Assembly: GCF_016865365.1 (NCBI RefSeq)
Contig: NZ_AP024469.1
Span: forward strand, 1,727,001-1,791,000
DNA: 64,000 nucleotides
Source: Geobacter sp. SVR
Lineage (GTDB): Bacteria; Desulfobacterota; Desulfuromonadia; Geobacterales; Pseudopelobacteraceae
Reading direction: 5' to 3'
The notes below the pieces were generated by a model. That model saw only the letters and a list, made by a program, of their open reading frames with translations. It made no database searches and was not told the origin of the DNA. This document shows, piece by piece, positions 23,659 to 32,659 of the stretch; within the stretch, counting starts at the first letter, position 1; each line of letters begins with the position of its first letter. The translations under genes were made by a program, and so were the position numbers.

Positions 23659-26243
23659 ACCTTTCGAGCCCTGGAGTAGAACGTCCCCTCGTAGGTGGCA
23701 CTGGTTACAATAGAGGGGAGGAAGGTGTTGTTCTGAATGGATATCTGAATGTCCTGGGGATCTCCCTGAACAAGAGTGTCACTGAAGATGCCGGAAGGTG
23801 TCACCAAGGCACCCAACGGAGAACCGGCATAGAAGGGAGTGAAGGTATAGATGTCAGTCTCCCTGCCAGTTGCCGTAACGTGAACCTCAAAGTACCCTGT
23901 GTTGGCATAGGCCAGAGACAAAGTCCGCAGGATGGTATGGCCGTGGAGGTAGGGTTTGTTGTTGGCATCCTTCAGGATGAAGCGTGTGAGATCCAGTTTC
24001 CACAGGTACTCAGACCCGATGTAATACGCCACGCCACTGAAGTCTCCCACAGCGGAAAGAGAGGTTCCATCCTCACTTTTGGTGAGTGCGGCCTTGGGAT
24101 ACCCCTTTACTGATTGAACTGCAATATATGTAGCATCTGAAGTATCTGTGAACGGTATACTCCAGGTGGTAGTATTGGTCACTGAGCTGTAGGTTCCAGC
24201 AGCCATGAAGCGTCTGTCCAGGCAAATCAAAGGGAGGGAGCCGGTCTTGATGGCATTCAAGTTGATCTTCTGGAGACACACCTGGCCTGAACCTTTTGTA
24301 AGGAGGTACAGGTATTCATCCAAGAGGGATATTGAGAGAACATTTACAGGAAGTACCCACTTGCCCCAAGCTGATTGAACCTTCTCGTCACCCTGCCAGT
24401 AATACTTGTAAACGTAGAGAACGTTTGGGGTGTCTGCTGAGAGGCCTATCATCAAATCAAAAGTGGAGGAGCCTACCATCTTGATCATGTTCTTCGGGAT
24501 GTACGTTGGGCAATGAGCCGTGATGTCAGCGGCATCAAAGGAGGCACTGTCACCTTGGACAAAGTATTCCCTGATCTGTGTTGAATCGCCAGACTTGACG
24601 GCCATAAACGCATTGGAGCCCACCAAGGCGGGCTTGCAGTTGGTAGCCAAAGTGAAGCGGGTAGCCGGATCTGATACCAGCGTCCTCGGGGTCAACGTGG
24701 AAGCATTGCCAGTGTGGAAGTTAAGCTGAACCTGCTCCCCCATCCCAAGCAGGGTATTGGCATAAGGTACGGCATGTTTGAGGGTGACAACTTCATTGGT
24801 ACTTCCAGCAACATCTATTGGGTCATCATCAAGAGAATCAGTGGCGGTTGTAGGCCAGAAGGTGAAGAAGAAGGCGGCTTTGGAGAGGATGATGTTTTCC
24901 CCCGCGAAGAAACCTAATCGGTTCCTCCAGTAGAAGATGTCACTGATGGACTTGCCAATGAATGAGGGGTTTGAACAGGAGACTTCATCCCCAACTTTCC
25001 TTGAGTTCCACTCAATGTCACAGAAGGTAAACTCATTGGTATTGGTTCTGACGAGACGGTGTGGCATGGTGGAGGCTAAAAAGTCATTGTCCAATCCAGG
25101 CTTTCTTGTCTCGCTCCAGGTGTTTGACTTGCCGTCATAAACCACCCAATAATTGTCAAAGGTATTGGAGATATCCCCCACGATCTCAATAATGACACCA
25201 TCAAAGAACCTTGCCGGTAACTTTTCAAATGATTGGGTGCGTTTGTAGATACCCTCCAGAGCCTCATTTGAGTAAGTGTCCTCCACCCTCAAGGTGAACT
25301 CTGCCCCATCAATGCGTTTTATCTTGATGATGCTATCCTGAAGGTAGACACTGTAGCCTCCAATAGCTCCCCCTTGGATCTGGATAGTATAGCCTGTCCA
25401 TCCACCTTCCTCGAAAAAACCAAGTGCAACACTTGTATCTACAACCAGTTTCCATTGGCCGGAATAATCCGCCACAGTCCACAGATCGTTAGAGAGCAGT
25501 ACCCCATTTACCAACACTGAAATGGGTGATCCAGAAGGAGGATGCGGGAGGAGGTAGGTGTGAATATCCATCTCGCCCCTTAAAGTAAGAGAGCTACCCC
25601 CAAGGATGGAATCGAGCAGCGCCTGAGCTACGTTTCTTGAGTTGTATGACTCATAATCAGTGGTCTCCCCACTAGTGTACGAACCAGCCAGGATTTCATT
25701 CAGGTAGATCCTGTAGTTGGTCTTGGCTACACCCTTCTTCACATAGACATACCCTGTGTTATCCTGGGTGGTTGTGTCAATGGTTCCAGACATGGCACAT
25801 ACTTTTGTTGAGTTGGCAATCAAGGAGTGGTCTGCAATGGTGACAGCTTGGAAAGCTTCCCGAGGTAGCTTCCCCGAGGTGGACGTGAGGTAATTCTTTA
25901 TTGTTGCATCCGAGGTGAACACAAGGTCTTCGCTCAAATGCCCGTACCTGATGGTACACTTGGTCCCATCAAACTTGTAGACCTCCAGCGGTTCTGTAGG
26001 ATCTCCGGTGATGATCATATTGTACTTCTCATTGGCATCCCGATTGATCGTGTGCATGAAGGCACCCTCAGTAGCCTGAGATGCCAATACATCAACGTGC
26101 TCCATCGGGGGTCTCTGCATGTTGCCGTAGACCAGGGAGGGAAGCGCATTGAGCATCTCATCACATTGGGTATCACTCCGCAGGAAGGGAGGCTGCTGGC
26201 TTACCCCCCCCGTGAAGCCTGTTATGTCTCTTTGGAATTGCAT
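23655..26243 (-). CDS. tail tubular protein B (T7 gp12-like nozzle)
   Basis: 862 residues. The N-terminus QRDITGFTGGVSQQPPFLR carries the GGVSQQP signature of T7 gp12-type tail proteins. The rest is beta-rich, with many Tyr/Thr strands. It forms the tail nozzle below the gp11 ring. Its start lies 3 bases after the stop of the gp11-like gene and its end overlaps the gp13-like gene. Confidence 0.93.
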   Translation of the reverse strand: MQFQRDITGFTGGVSQQPPFLRSDTQCDEMLNALPSLVYGNMQRPPMEHVDVLASQATEGAFMHTINRDANEKYNMIITGDPTEPLEVYKFDGTKCTIRYGHLSEDLVFTSDATIKNYLTSTSGKLPREAFQAVTIADHSLIANSTKVCAMSGTIDTTTQDNTGYVYVKKGVAKTNYRIYLNEILAGSYTSGETTDYESYNSRNVAQALLDSILGGSSLTLRGEMDIHTYLLPHPPSGSPISVLVNGVLLSNDLWTVADYSGQWKLVVDTSVALGFFEEGGWTGYTIQIQGGAIGGYSVYLQDSIIKIKRIDGAEFTLRVEDTYSNEALEGIYKRTQSFEKLPARFFDGVIIEIVGDISNTFDNYWVVYDGKSNTWSETRKPGLDNDFLASTMPHRLVRTNTNEFTFCDIEWNSRKVGDEVSCSNPSFIGKSISDIFYWRNRLGFFAGENIILSKAAFFFTFWPTTATDSLDDDPIDVAGSTNEVVTLKHAVPYANTLLGMGEQVQLNFHTGNASTLTPRTLVSDPATRFTLATNCKPALVGSNAFMAVKSGDSTQIREYFVQGDSASFDAADITAHCPTYIPKNMIKMVGSSTFDLMIGLSADTPNVLYVYKYYWQGDEKVQSAWGKWVLPVNVLSISLLDEYLYLLTKGSGQVCLQKINLNAIKTGSLPLICLDRRFMAAGTYSSVTNTTTWSIPFTDTSDATYIAVQSVKGYPKAALTKSEDGTSLSAVGDFSGVAYYIGSEYLWKLDLTRFILKDANNKPYLHGHTILRTLSLAYANTGYFEVHVTATGRETDIYTFTPFYAGSPLGALVTPSGIFSDTLVQGDPQDIQISIQNNTFLPSIVTSATYEGTFYSRARKV

Positions 26244-26246
26244 AAG

Positions 26247-26831
26247 TTACTTCACCGGATTGACCCTGCGATTCAAAGCAGGAATGTTGTTGAGGAAGTT
26301 AGGAGCATCAGCACAGGACTCCGAATCAAGGAAGTCCCTGAAGGCCAACTTCTCATCCTCCTCAGTGAGACTGGCCTGATCAGGTGCGCCGATTGCCTGC
26401 TTCTGGAAGACCCTTGCTGCCTTGATCTTGATGTACTTTCGGGCAGACTCGGGGATCTCATCCCAAGTCAGATAGAACACGATGTTCACGGACACTACGG
26501 CATCAAAACTATAAGAGTGGGTGGTTCTGTTGTAGAGCTTGGGGCCTCTATTGACGCAATCAAGGCTCTGATCGGTGGGGTCACATCTCAAGGCATTGGG
26601 CGGAATGGAGATTTCATTGGTGGAAACATCAGGTGATAACGGGTACTGCTCCTCTGAGTTGAAGGACCACCCTCTCTCCTGGACCTCCCTTGAGGTGTCT
26701 CTGAGGGTGTCCCTTGCCATGATAGCTTTGGTGATGCTTGGGATACTATCAAGGTTGGAAACGGGCCTCTCCCCAATGGCCCTCAACATATAATTCACCG
26801 CCTCAAGTTCGGTGGTGAGAGTTTGAGGCAT
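26247..26831 (-). CDS. tail tubular protein A (T7 gp11-like adaptor)
   Basis: 194 residues from the ATG at 26831 (AAAGGAG upstream; an ATG five codons earlier lacks a site). It begins TLTTELEAVNYMLRAIGERPVSNL, the conserved opening of gp11-type adaptors, and contains QERGWSFNSE, also typical. It joins the portal to the nozzle. It follows the capsid terminator, as in T7. Confidence 0.93.
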   Translation of the reverse strand: MPQTLTTELEAVNYMLRAIGERPVSNLDSIPSITKAIMARDTLRDTSREVQERGWSFNSEEQYPLSPDVSTNEISIPPNALRCDPTDQSLDCVNRGPKLYNRTTHSYSFDAVVSVNIVFYLTWDEIPESARKYIKIKAARVFQKQAIGAPDQASLTEEDEKLAFRDFLDSESCADAPNFLNNIPALNRRVNPVK

Positions 26832-26852
26832 AGGTGCTCCTTTCAAAGAAAT

Positions 26853-26892
26853 GAAAAAAAAGGAGGAAGACTTGGTTAGAGTCCTCCCCCTT
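26853..26892 (-). terminator. terminator downstream of the capsid gene (T-phi equivalent)
   Basis: Leftward: GGAGGACT, loop CTAACCA, AGTCTTCC with a one-base asymmetry, then a run of eight T. The position right after the capsid gene equals that of T-phi in T7, where partial termination makes capsid message most abundant. Confidence 0.85.
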
Positions 26893-26929
26893 TAGGATTT
26901 GTACTACAGTAGAATTACTTCAACCGCTA

Positions 26930-27910
26930 TTAGGCGGTGGCGTTGGTAACGGTGTCCAGACACAGCTCAATGAGTGCATCAGGGCGCAGGTACTTGTGAC
27001 CCATGGCGTAGGTGGCCGTGGTCAGGTGGCCCTGGTAACGGTTGTCGAAGTCGCCCACCTGAATGGACAGGTCCATCAGCTTAACCGTACCGATTGCGGA
27101 TTCAACAAACACCAGACCAATGGTCTTGGTGAAGTCACCACCATGGAAGGTATTGCCGGTCAGGTCGGTAGACGGAACGTTGTTGGACATCAGGATAACA
27201 ATACCGGCAACCTTCAGGACATTACCTTCAGCAATGGAACCCTGACCGCCATACAGGTTGTTGATGACGTTGAGGTTCTGTGCTAGTGCGTAGTATTCAG
27301 CCGGACGGAGAACACAGTAGGCCTGCTCGGTGACGTTGTTGGAAGCCAGATACTGAGCAGCCAGGAAGAGGGACTCGGCAATAGCGGTGTACTTCTCGGT
27401 CATGTTGGCAGCACCACCGGTACAAATACGCAGCTTGTTGTTCTTGATCTGCGTACCACCAGGGAGGCCGGTAATCTTGTTGGAAGCACGAGCACCCAGG
27501 ATACCTTCCTGGAGAACGTTCTTGTCAAAGGCAACCTTCAGGGCATTGCCGAGTTCTTTGGCGTAAGGACCCCGCACATCGTAGTGGTTCATTGCCTCAT
27601 CCAGGTTGGACAGGAAGACATCAGCAACCAGCAGGCCATCAATGGTGATGATCTCCTCGTTGTGCTTGATGGACTGACCGGAAAGAGCTGCACCGGGGGT
27701 GTGGTAGTTAGCCACCGCACGTCCCATAACCGGAAACTGAGCGGACTTGCCGGACTGAATGGTACGGATATGGTGACGGTTAAGCATGATGTTGGCGATC
27801 TCAAAGGCGGTCAGAATCTCGCCTGCAAAGACCTTGAGAAAATTAGCCAGGGCATCGCCAGTGGCGTTCTGCTGCCCAAGGCGGGAAGGGGTGAAATCAC
27901 CTGCTGCCAT
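26930..27910 (-). CDS. major capsid protein (T7 gp10-like)
   Basis: 326 residues from the ATG at 27910 (AGDFTPSRLGQQNATGDALA). It shows the HK97-fold features of gp10-type capsids: an N-terminal helix (FLKVFAGEILTAFEIANIML), an SGKSAQFPVMG extended loop and a C-terminal GHKYLRPDALIEL. An upstream GTG-type start would add 18 residues without a ribosome site. Codon use is visibly more uniform than in neighbouring genes, as in highly expressed genes. It lies between scaffold and a strong terminator. Confidence 0.95.
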   Translation of the reverse strand: MAAGDFTPSRLGQQNATGDALANFLKVFAGEILTAFEIANIMLNRHHIRTIQSGKSAQFPVMGRAVANYHTPGAALSGQSIKHNEEIITIDGLLVADVFLSNLDEAMNHYDVRGPYAKELGNALKVAFDKNVLQEGILGARASNKITGLPGGTQIKNNKLRICTGGAANMTEKYTAIAESLFLAAQYLASNNVTEQAYCVLRPAEYYALAQNLNVINNLYGGQGSIAEGNVLKVAGIVILMSNNVPSTDLTGNTFHGGDFTKTIGLVFVESAIGTVKLMDLSIQVGDFDNRYQGHLTTATYAMGHKYLRPDALIELCLDTVTNATA

Positions 27911-28091
27911 GTAGTTGGGTACTCCTTTGGTGGGATGTGTGGTCCGCACCTCGGGGACTCCCAAAGGTCATCCAATAGGGTCAAAGAGAAGTTAGGCAAA
28001 ACCGCAGCATTGCCTTATGTCTTTCAACGGGGAGGGATTACTTTGGAGGGGAACCTAAGGTGGGCTCTAGGGTGGGTACTGCGGGGATTGG

Positions 28092-28922
28092 TTAGAACAG
28101 CTTGGAGTTCTGGATCTTCTTCTCAACCTCGGCACGATACACAGGGTCTCTGTGGTATTTCGGATCTGCGATTGCCGCAGTCATCTCAGCCCGAGAAGAA
28201 AATGCGCTGGTGGTGCCCCCATTGGGATTGCCCTTCAGGAGACCTTGCGGCGGTTCACCTACGTTATTGGTGAACTGAGCATATAAGCCTTTCACCGCAA
28301 GTTCAGCTTTGGTCATATCACCTGAGGTAACTGCTGAGTTGAAAGCCTGGATCTCCTCAGGTTTGAGGGAACCTTTGGCCCACTCCAGCATCTCCGTGTA
28401 CCGTTCAGTACCACCGGCTGCCCCATGCAGACTGTTGGTCAGAGCCTCGGCTATGGCCTTCTGTCCGGCAATGTAGGAGTCAACGGTGGCCTTATCAATA
28501 CCGGCCTTCTCAAGCTTCTGATATGACTCGGGGGAAAGTTCCCCCTTCTCATCAAACTCCTTCTGGAAGTCACTCAGGTTCAGCCCCTGGTTCTTCAGGG
28601 CCTCCTCAGCAGCTTTCTCTTCAGGAGTCTTACCATCCCCACCATCGGCAGGTTTATGTTCCTCTTCCTTCTTGGGGGGAGGGGCCTGCTTGGCAAGGAG
28701 TTCTTCATACAGTTTCTTGTAATCCTGTCTACCCTCCTCAGGTTTGACCTCAGGGGTAGGTTTGCTGTCAGGCTTCTTTTCTTCCTGCTTTGCCGGTTCT
28801 GCTGACACAGGCGGAACATAAGTCCTGCCCTCAGCTTTTGCGATCATCCGGTCATTGTAGGTGGGATCAGCAGCAGGAGAATTAGGGGTGACAGGTACGG
28901 TAAAATTACTGGATGCGCTCAA
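28092..28922 (-). CDS. capsid scaffolding protein (T7 gp9-like)
   Basis: 276 residues, very charged, with Pro/Lys/Glu-rich disorder at ~40-110, then helical segments and a C-terminal helix (PVYRAEVEKKIQNSKLF) that fits a capsid-binding end. No Cys. The position between portal and capsid is that of gene 9. It directs procapsid assembly and leaves before packaging. The 181-base gap to the capsid gene holds no gene and no copy of the phage promoter. Confidence 0.88.
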   Translation of the reverse strand: MSASSNFTVPVTPNSPAADPTYNDRMIAKAEGRTYVPPVSAEPAKQEEKKPDSKPTPEVKPEEGRQDYKKLYEELLAKQAPPPKKEEEHKPADGGDGKTPEEKAAEEALKNQGLNLSDFQKEFDEKGELSPESYQKLEKAGIDKATVDSYIAGQKAIAEALTNSLHGAAGGTERYTEMLEWAKGSLKPEEIQAFNSAVTSGDMTKAELAVKGLYAQFTNNVGEPPQGLLKGNPNGGTTSAFSSRAEMTAAIADPKYHRDPVYRAEVEKKIQNSKLF

Positions 28923-28933
28923 TGTTTCACCCC

Positions 28934-29071
28934 TTAGTGCTGGACTACGGTGAAGCCGTTAGGGAGTTGAGAGGGCGCAATCTCTTTGGATATGGAGGGA
29001 GCTGCTTCAGTTGCAGTCTCTTCGGGTGTTTCCTCAGGCGTGGGTGCCTGGGTCTGTTTCTTGGGGGGCAT
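28934..29071 (-). CDS. small acidic phage protein (45 aa)
   Basis: A 45-codon gene starting inside the portal 3' end (38-base overlap) with AAAGGAG before its ATG, ending 11 bases before the scaffold start. Lys-rich start (MPPKKQTQAP), then a Glu/Thr-rich disordered body. No family known to me. Confidence 0.55.
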   Translation of the reverse strand: MPPKKQTQAPTPEETPEETATEAAPSISKEIAPSQLPNGFTVVQH

Positions 29072-30608
29072 TCTGTACTGCTCCTTTGGTGATCTCTTGG
29101 GCTACCTTGGGTCCTGCCTGAGCTGCCATGTTAGCCAGCATGGTTTGTTGAGTCTCCTGGGCCACCTCTTCATCTGACTTGATCATGTCCTTCACGTCTA
29201 CGTTGAGGGCGGTTGCACGTCTGAGGAGGTACTTCTCCCACTTGATACGTGCCAGAGCATCGGGAGGTAGGCCAGCAAGGAACTGCTCAATCTTGGTGAG
29301 TTCATAGGAACGGCTCAGGGCATCAACTCCAGTGGTAATCACCGGCTTCACCAGCTTCTTGGGCAAGGGTGGGAGTTTGCTCTGTCGGCGCATACGGGCC
29401 ATATGCCGTTTCAGGAAGGGGAGCTGAAGTTCCAGGGAGAGGAGTGAGTACACGCCCCCCAAGGTATTCTCCAGCTCAGTTGCCATAGCTCTGATCTCCT
29501 CTGCCGTTACCCTCTCAGCGTTGCGCTGGATGGAAGACATAAGGAGGAACGCTTGGGAGATGGCAGTTTCAATCCGAGTGAGTGCCTCCAGAGCCACCTT
29601 GAAGTCATTGAACTTATCAAGTTGCATGGCTGCTATGTCTGCCTTGTTGCCGGTCACGATGTCACCACTCTTGGCACTCGCAACCTTCTTGGCATTGGTG
29701 GTCCCATTCGGGTTGTTCAGGAAGACCACCTTTGCAGCAGCAGCAGAACCTTCAACAATGGATTGGGTGAGGGACTCGGAGGATCTGATGTCTCCGATGT
29801 ACTCTTCCACATGGCCGCGACCATAGTTCTCACCGGCAAGAGCACTCCACCTGGGAGCAATCCACGGGCATTCATCTACTGGGTAGGTCCCTCGGGAAGA
29901 CTCTATGGTTTGACCGCAGGCCTCCTGAACGACATACATCAGGTTCTTCCTGCGTTTGACTTGGGTGTAGAGTTCTACGGTGTCATCACATGCCTTCGAT
30001 TTGGCAGCTATGGATTGAACTTCAGGGGGAAGGAGGGAGATATGGATACGCTCCTGGATGACTACCTCCAGCAGATTACCCATGGGGTCACGGACCACCA
30101 CGAATTGATCAGGCCGGTAGGTAATTGCTCCACCATCATCAGGGAGGTACATGAGGGTGTAACCAACTACAACTAAGTACTTCAGGGCGAGGGCAAAAGG
30201 AACTCTCATTCCTTGGTCCTCGATCTCCTTTAGAGTTGCCCGTTCCATCTCGGCAAAAGCAGATGCCACCAGAGAGACGGTATCAGGGTCATCCTTGAGC
30301 TGAAGCAATGCTTGGTTGTCAAGGTCCAGTTTGAAGAAGGGAGTGTTGGGTGCAAGCATGGCGAGGAGAAGTTTGGAGGACAGGTTATTGATGGCTCTAG
30401 CGCCTAACCCTTGGTAGGGAGTAACCAGCTCCTGATTCTCTGTGAAGCCTGCGGGGGGAAGTAAAGCGGGGATAGTGAGTTCCGCACATTGACGGCCTCG
30501 GTTGAGGATCTGAGACCGAGCAGAATCCAAAGTGTTCCATCGGGCTCTGACTGTTCCCTTACCCTCAGGATTCTCTACCCCCATCTTCACCCCTGCTACG
30601 AGGGACAT
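29034..30608 (-). CDS. portal protein (T7 gp8-like head-tail connector)
   Basis: 524 residues, normal for gp8-type connectors. The N-terminus has RARWNTLDSARSQILNRGRQCAELTIPALLP and YQGLGARAINNLSSKLLLAMLAPNTPFF, both characteristic of the podoviral connector. The dodecameric ring forms the DNA channel and docks the terminase. First large gene downstream of promoter P2, preceded by two short genes. Confidence 0.95.
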   Translation of the reverse strand: MSLVAGVKMGVENPEGKGTVRARWNTLDSARSQILNRGRQCAELTIPALLPPAGFTENQELVTPYQGLGARAINNLSSKLLLAMLAPNTPFFKLDLDNQALLQLKDDPDTVSLVASAFAEMERATLKEIEDQGMRVPFALALKYLVVVGYTLMYLPDDGGAITYRPDQFVVVRDPMGNLLEVVIQERIHISLLPPEVQSIAAKSKACDDTVELYTQVKRRKNLMYVVQEACGQTIESSRGTYPVDECPWIAPRWSALAGENYGRGHVEEYIGDIRSSESLTQSIVEGSAAAAKVVFLNNPNGTTNAKKVASAKSGDIVTGNKADIAAMQLDKFNDFKVALEALTRIETAISQAFLLMSSIQRNAERVTAEEIRAMATELENTLGGVYSLLSLELQLPFLKRHMARMRRQSKLPPLPKKLVKPVITTGVDALSRSYELTKIEQFLAGLPPDALARIKWEKYLLRRATALNVDVKDMIKSDEEVAQETQQTMLANMAAQAGPKVAQEITKGAVQNAPQETDPGTHA

Positions 30609-30619
30609 GGGGTTCTCCT

Positions 30620-30814
30620 TTAGGTAGGAATAGTGAGGGGAGCTGAGGCGGCAGCAGGATCAAGCGGAATGGTTAGCTTGGCCTTACCTGTCTTCTTTCG
30701 TACGGTGGCTGCTGTGGTGTCATCGACATTCTGGCCTCCAATCTTGAGGGGCGCTGCGGGGGCGGGTGGGGCCGGGGGTGGTGGTGCGGCTGGTGCCGAT
30801 CCTCCTCCACACAT
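30620..30814 (-). CDS. small Ala/Pro-rich virion-type protein
   Basis: 64 residues: MCGGG start, Pro/Ala linker, then KKTGKAKLTIPLDP. Short proteins with a Cys-Gly start and an ending like KxxLxIPL occur just before the portal gene in T7-like phages (compare T7 6.7/7.3 virion proteins). AAAGGAG precedes the ATG. A virion or tail-assembly role is inferred from this pattern. Confidence 0.6.
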   Translation of the reverse strand: MCGGGSAPAAPPPPAPPAPAAPLKIGGQNVDDTTAATVRKKTGKAKLTIPLDPAAASAPLTIPT

Positions 30815-30837
30815 AGGCGGTACTCCTTTGAGGTGGG

Positions 30838-31005
30838 TTATGTACGTTCCTCCCGAGCCTTGATGTGCAGGACCACAGAATGTTGACCACCTTGGAACAT
30901 CAAGTCATCATGAGGTTTCTCAGGGGTGACAATCGGGGAGGGGAACATTCTGAGTAGGTAGGCAATCTGCTCAGGAGCGAAACCGGGATACTTCAGTTCT
31001 TCCAA
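30838..31005 (-). CDS. small phage protein with TTG start (55 aa)
   Basis: A 55-codon frame beginning with TTG four bases after AAGGAGGTACT: MEELKYPGFAPEQIAYLLRM ... The ribosome site is strong and no in-frame ATG lies near it. The pattern 'PGFxPEQIAYLL' recalls short pre-portal ORFs of autographiviruses. First gene behind promoter P2. Confidence 0.55.
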   Translation of the reverse strand: MEELKYPGFAPEQIAYLLRMFPSPIVTPEKPHDDLMFQGGQHSVVLHIKAREERT

Positions 31006-31012
31006 AGTACCT

Positions 31013-31046
31013 CCTTAGGTAACACTTGAGTGGTTTAAGTTAAGGG
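31013..31046 (-). promoter_or_regulatory. P2 leader with shared GTAACACTT/CCTTAGG element
   Basis: The plus strand reads CCTTAGGTAACACTTGAG, matching CCTTAGGGAACACTTTAAG in the P1 leader and GTAACACTTTAGG at the RNAP start, downstream of the three phage promoters. It overlaps the ribosome site of the 55-codon gene, so a role in translation or RNA processing is possible. Confidence 0.45.
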
Positions 31047-31061
31047 ATTTGTTTCATCAAA

Positions 31062-31075
31062 GGTGGTGAGGTGAA
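31062..31075 (-). promoter_or_regulatory. putative phage RNAP promoter P2 (structural genes)
   Basis: TTCACCTCACCACC on the minus strand, followed by TTTGATGAAAC as in P3. It lies between a strong terminator and the structural block, where T7 has class III promoters. Upstream bases CTCATTTT are shared with P1. Confidence 0.65.
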
Positions 31076-31107
31076 GGTGAGAAAATGAGGCTAAGTTTAT
31101 GAAAGGA

Positions 31108-31190
31108 CAAAAGAAAAGGGAAGTCAAGCTTGCCTGTACCTAATGGTACTCACACTTTGTTGAGCAACCGGAACAGGGCTTGACTTCCCT
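31108..31190 (-). terminator. long-stem terminator between replication and structural blocks
   Basis: AGGGAAGTCAAGC (31117-31129) pairs perfectly with GCTTGACTTCCCT (31178-31190), and TTTTCTTTTG follows leftward. A 48-base loop separates the arms. It is followed within 35 bases by P2, a terminator-then-promoter arrangement. Confidence 0.7.
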
Positions 31191-31287
31191 CAACTTCTTT
31201 ATACTACAGGAGAAGCTTACACTACAACTTTCTTCATGTCAACCACCCCCTTTCGTTATGTGTAATTTTTTTACACAGTGAGGTAGC

Positions 31288-31386
31288 TCAGTAGTCGCAA
31301 GGGCAATCTTCACACGGTGGTACTTGACCACAGTTGATTCCCTCACAGAAAACTCCTCTACCTCGGGGGCATTTGACACAGGCCAT
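31288..31386 (-). CDS. Cys-rich mini-protein (32 aa)
   Basis: MACVKCPRGRGVFCEGINCG... with seven Cys in 32 residues (positions 3, 6, 14, 19, 25, 28, 30). CxxC and CxxCxC spacing suggests one or two metal sites. The start lies 3 bases after the previous stop, with AGGAGG about 13 bases upstream. There is no known family I can name. Size makes it uncertain, but the Cys density and coupling argue against chance. Confidence 0.45.
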   Translation of the reverse strand: MACVKCPRGRGVFCEGINCGQVPPCEDCPCDY

Positions 31387-31389
31387 ACT

Positions 31390-31710
31390 TCAGTTGAACC
31401 TCCTGAAACTCATGGATTTGATGGTCGTGTGGTGTTTGAAGGGATCATCTAAATCCGCTACGTCCTCGGTCACGACATCAAGGACGTAATGATAGGGCAT
31501 CCGCCCCATAGGTACGGGTTCAAAGTTGACACCGTATGCAGTGTACTCAACAGCATCACAATGGAACAGACACTCAGCCCTCACCGGGATGATCTGCTGC
31601 TCACCAAAGAAGGTAGCCAGCTCAGGGCCAAACTGCTCTATGAGTTTTCTGCTCACATGGAAGGTGCCTATATGTCGGCCGATTATGGTTTCATTTGCAG
31701 GGTGAGCCAA
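31390..31710 (-). CDS. phage protein, unknown (TTG start)
   Basis: 106 residues. The TTG at 31710 follows GGAGGATCTCC, and no in-frame ATG is close. Mixed alpha/beta composition with C47 and C51-type residues and a His pair near the end (FKHHTTIKSM). I do not recognise it. It follows the ligase gene by 22 bases and precedes the Cys-rich mini-protein. Confidence 0.6.
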   Translation of the reverse strand: MAHPANETIIGRHIGTFHVSRKLIEQFGPELATFFGEQQIIPVRAECLFHCDAVEYTAYGVNFEPVPMGRMPYHYVLDVVTEDVADLDDPFKHHTTIKSMSFRRFN

Positions 31711-31732
31711 GGAGATCCTCCAGGGATGAAGT

Positions 31733-32659
31733 TTAGTAGTCCGTCATGTCCCACTTGTCACGAAACCCTTTGATGATGGGGAGCCGTGGTGCTTCAATGC
31801 TGCCATATGGTTGGTACTTGAACGTTACGATCTTACCGATGAGTGACTCCCTGGTGTCCCAAAGCTTCTGCCTTGCTTCAGCAGTGAGGCCCTTCCAGGT
31901 GCCACAGGCGAAGGACTTCTCCCACTTGTCACACCTGAGGATCAGCTTACCGAGTGTTCCCTTGGGCCTCTTGTTCTCCTTGTGAGAGGATCTCTTGGAG
32001 GTGCCAAGCTCGGATGTCACCTTCTCGTTCAGGTTCTCTTCCTGCTCCTCGAAACCAATGATCTCTGCTTCACAGTCAGCAAAAGGTTTCCTCTTGAAGA
32101 TGTAGGCTTCCTTGGCTGTGCATCTGCCGAACTTGTAGGGAGCATTAGGGGACCTGAGAATGATGCCCTCGTAGCCTTGCTCCAGCATCGTAGACTCATA
32201 GGTGAGAACATCAGATGGAGTATGGAGCAAAACCTGGGGCAGTGCTTTCAGGACTCCATTCTGTTTCAATACGTGGGCTTGTGGGTTCCGGTCCCGATAC
32301 GGCCACTCAGGTTTGTAGAACGTGTCAAACACATAGAACGTGAAGTCAGGTTCCCCATGAGATCTCCTCAGGGGACCACTCGTCCGGTTGAACACGTCAT
32401 CCTCAGGACCGGTTGAGTAGGGTGAACCCACGATGAGTTCACCATCAAGTCCTTCCAGCTCAGGGATGCCTAGTGTGGTTTGGACAAATTCGTTTGGTAA
32501 AGGCTTCAAAGAGGAGGTGAGCACCGTACCACCTTGGATCACTGCCCGAAAGCCATCCAGCTTGGGAGAGCCATAGACCGGATAGGAGAGGGACTCAAGT
32601 TGCTCATCGGTGATGGCCTCGGTGGGTGCCTTCATGGGTCTTAGAAGTCTAACGTTCAT
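31733..32659 (-). CDS. ATP-dependent DNA ligase (T7 gp1.3-like)
   Basis: 308 residues. The adenylation motif SPKLDGFRAV has the nucleophile Lys33. Downstream nucleotidyltransferase motifs include LEGLDGELIVG, FYVFDTF and YEGIILRSP, then KRKPFADCEAEIIG. The C-terminal part fits the OB domain. It seals nicks during phage replication. In T7 ligase is an early gene next to the RNAP gene. Here it lies at the end of the replication block. The ATG overlaps the stop of a 26-codon frame. Confidence 0.93.
   Translation of the reverse strand: MNVRLLRPMKAPTEAITDEQLESLSYPVYGSPKLDGFRAVIQGGTVLTSSLKPLPNEFVQTTLGIPELEGLDGELIVGSPYSTGPEDDVFNRTSGPLRRSHGEPDFTFYVFDTFYKPEWPYRDRNPQAHVLKQNGVLKALPQVLLHTPSDVLTYESTMLEQGYEGIILRSPNAPYKFGRCTAKEAYIFKRKPFADCEAEIIGFEEQEENLNEKVTSELGTSKRSSHKENKRPKGTLGKLILRCDKWEKSFACGTWKGLTAEARQKLWDTRESLIGKIVTFKYQPYGSIEAPRLPIIKGFRDKWDMTDY

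Noticed and set aside
26811-26819. GGTGGTGAG near the start of the gp11-like gene
   Set aside because: Only nine bases of the promoter match and they are inside coding sequence.
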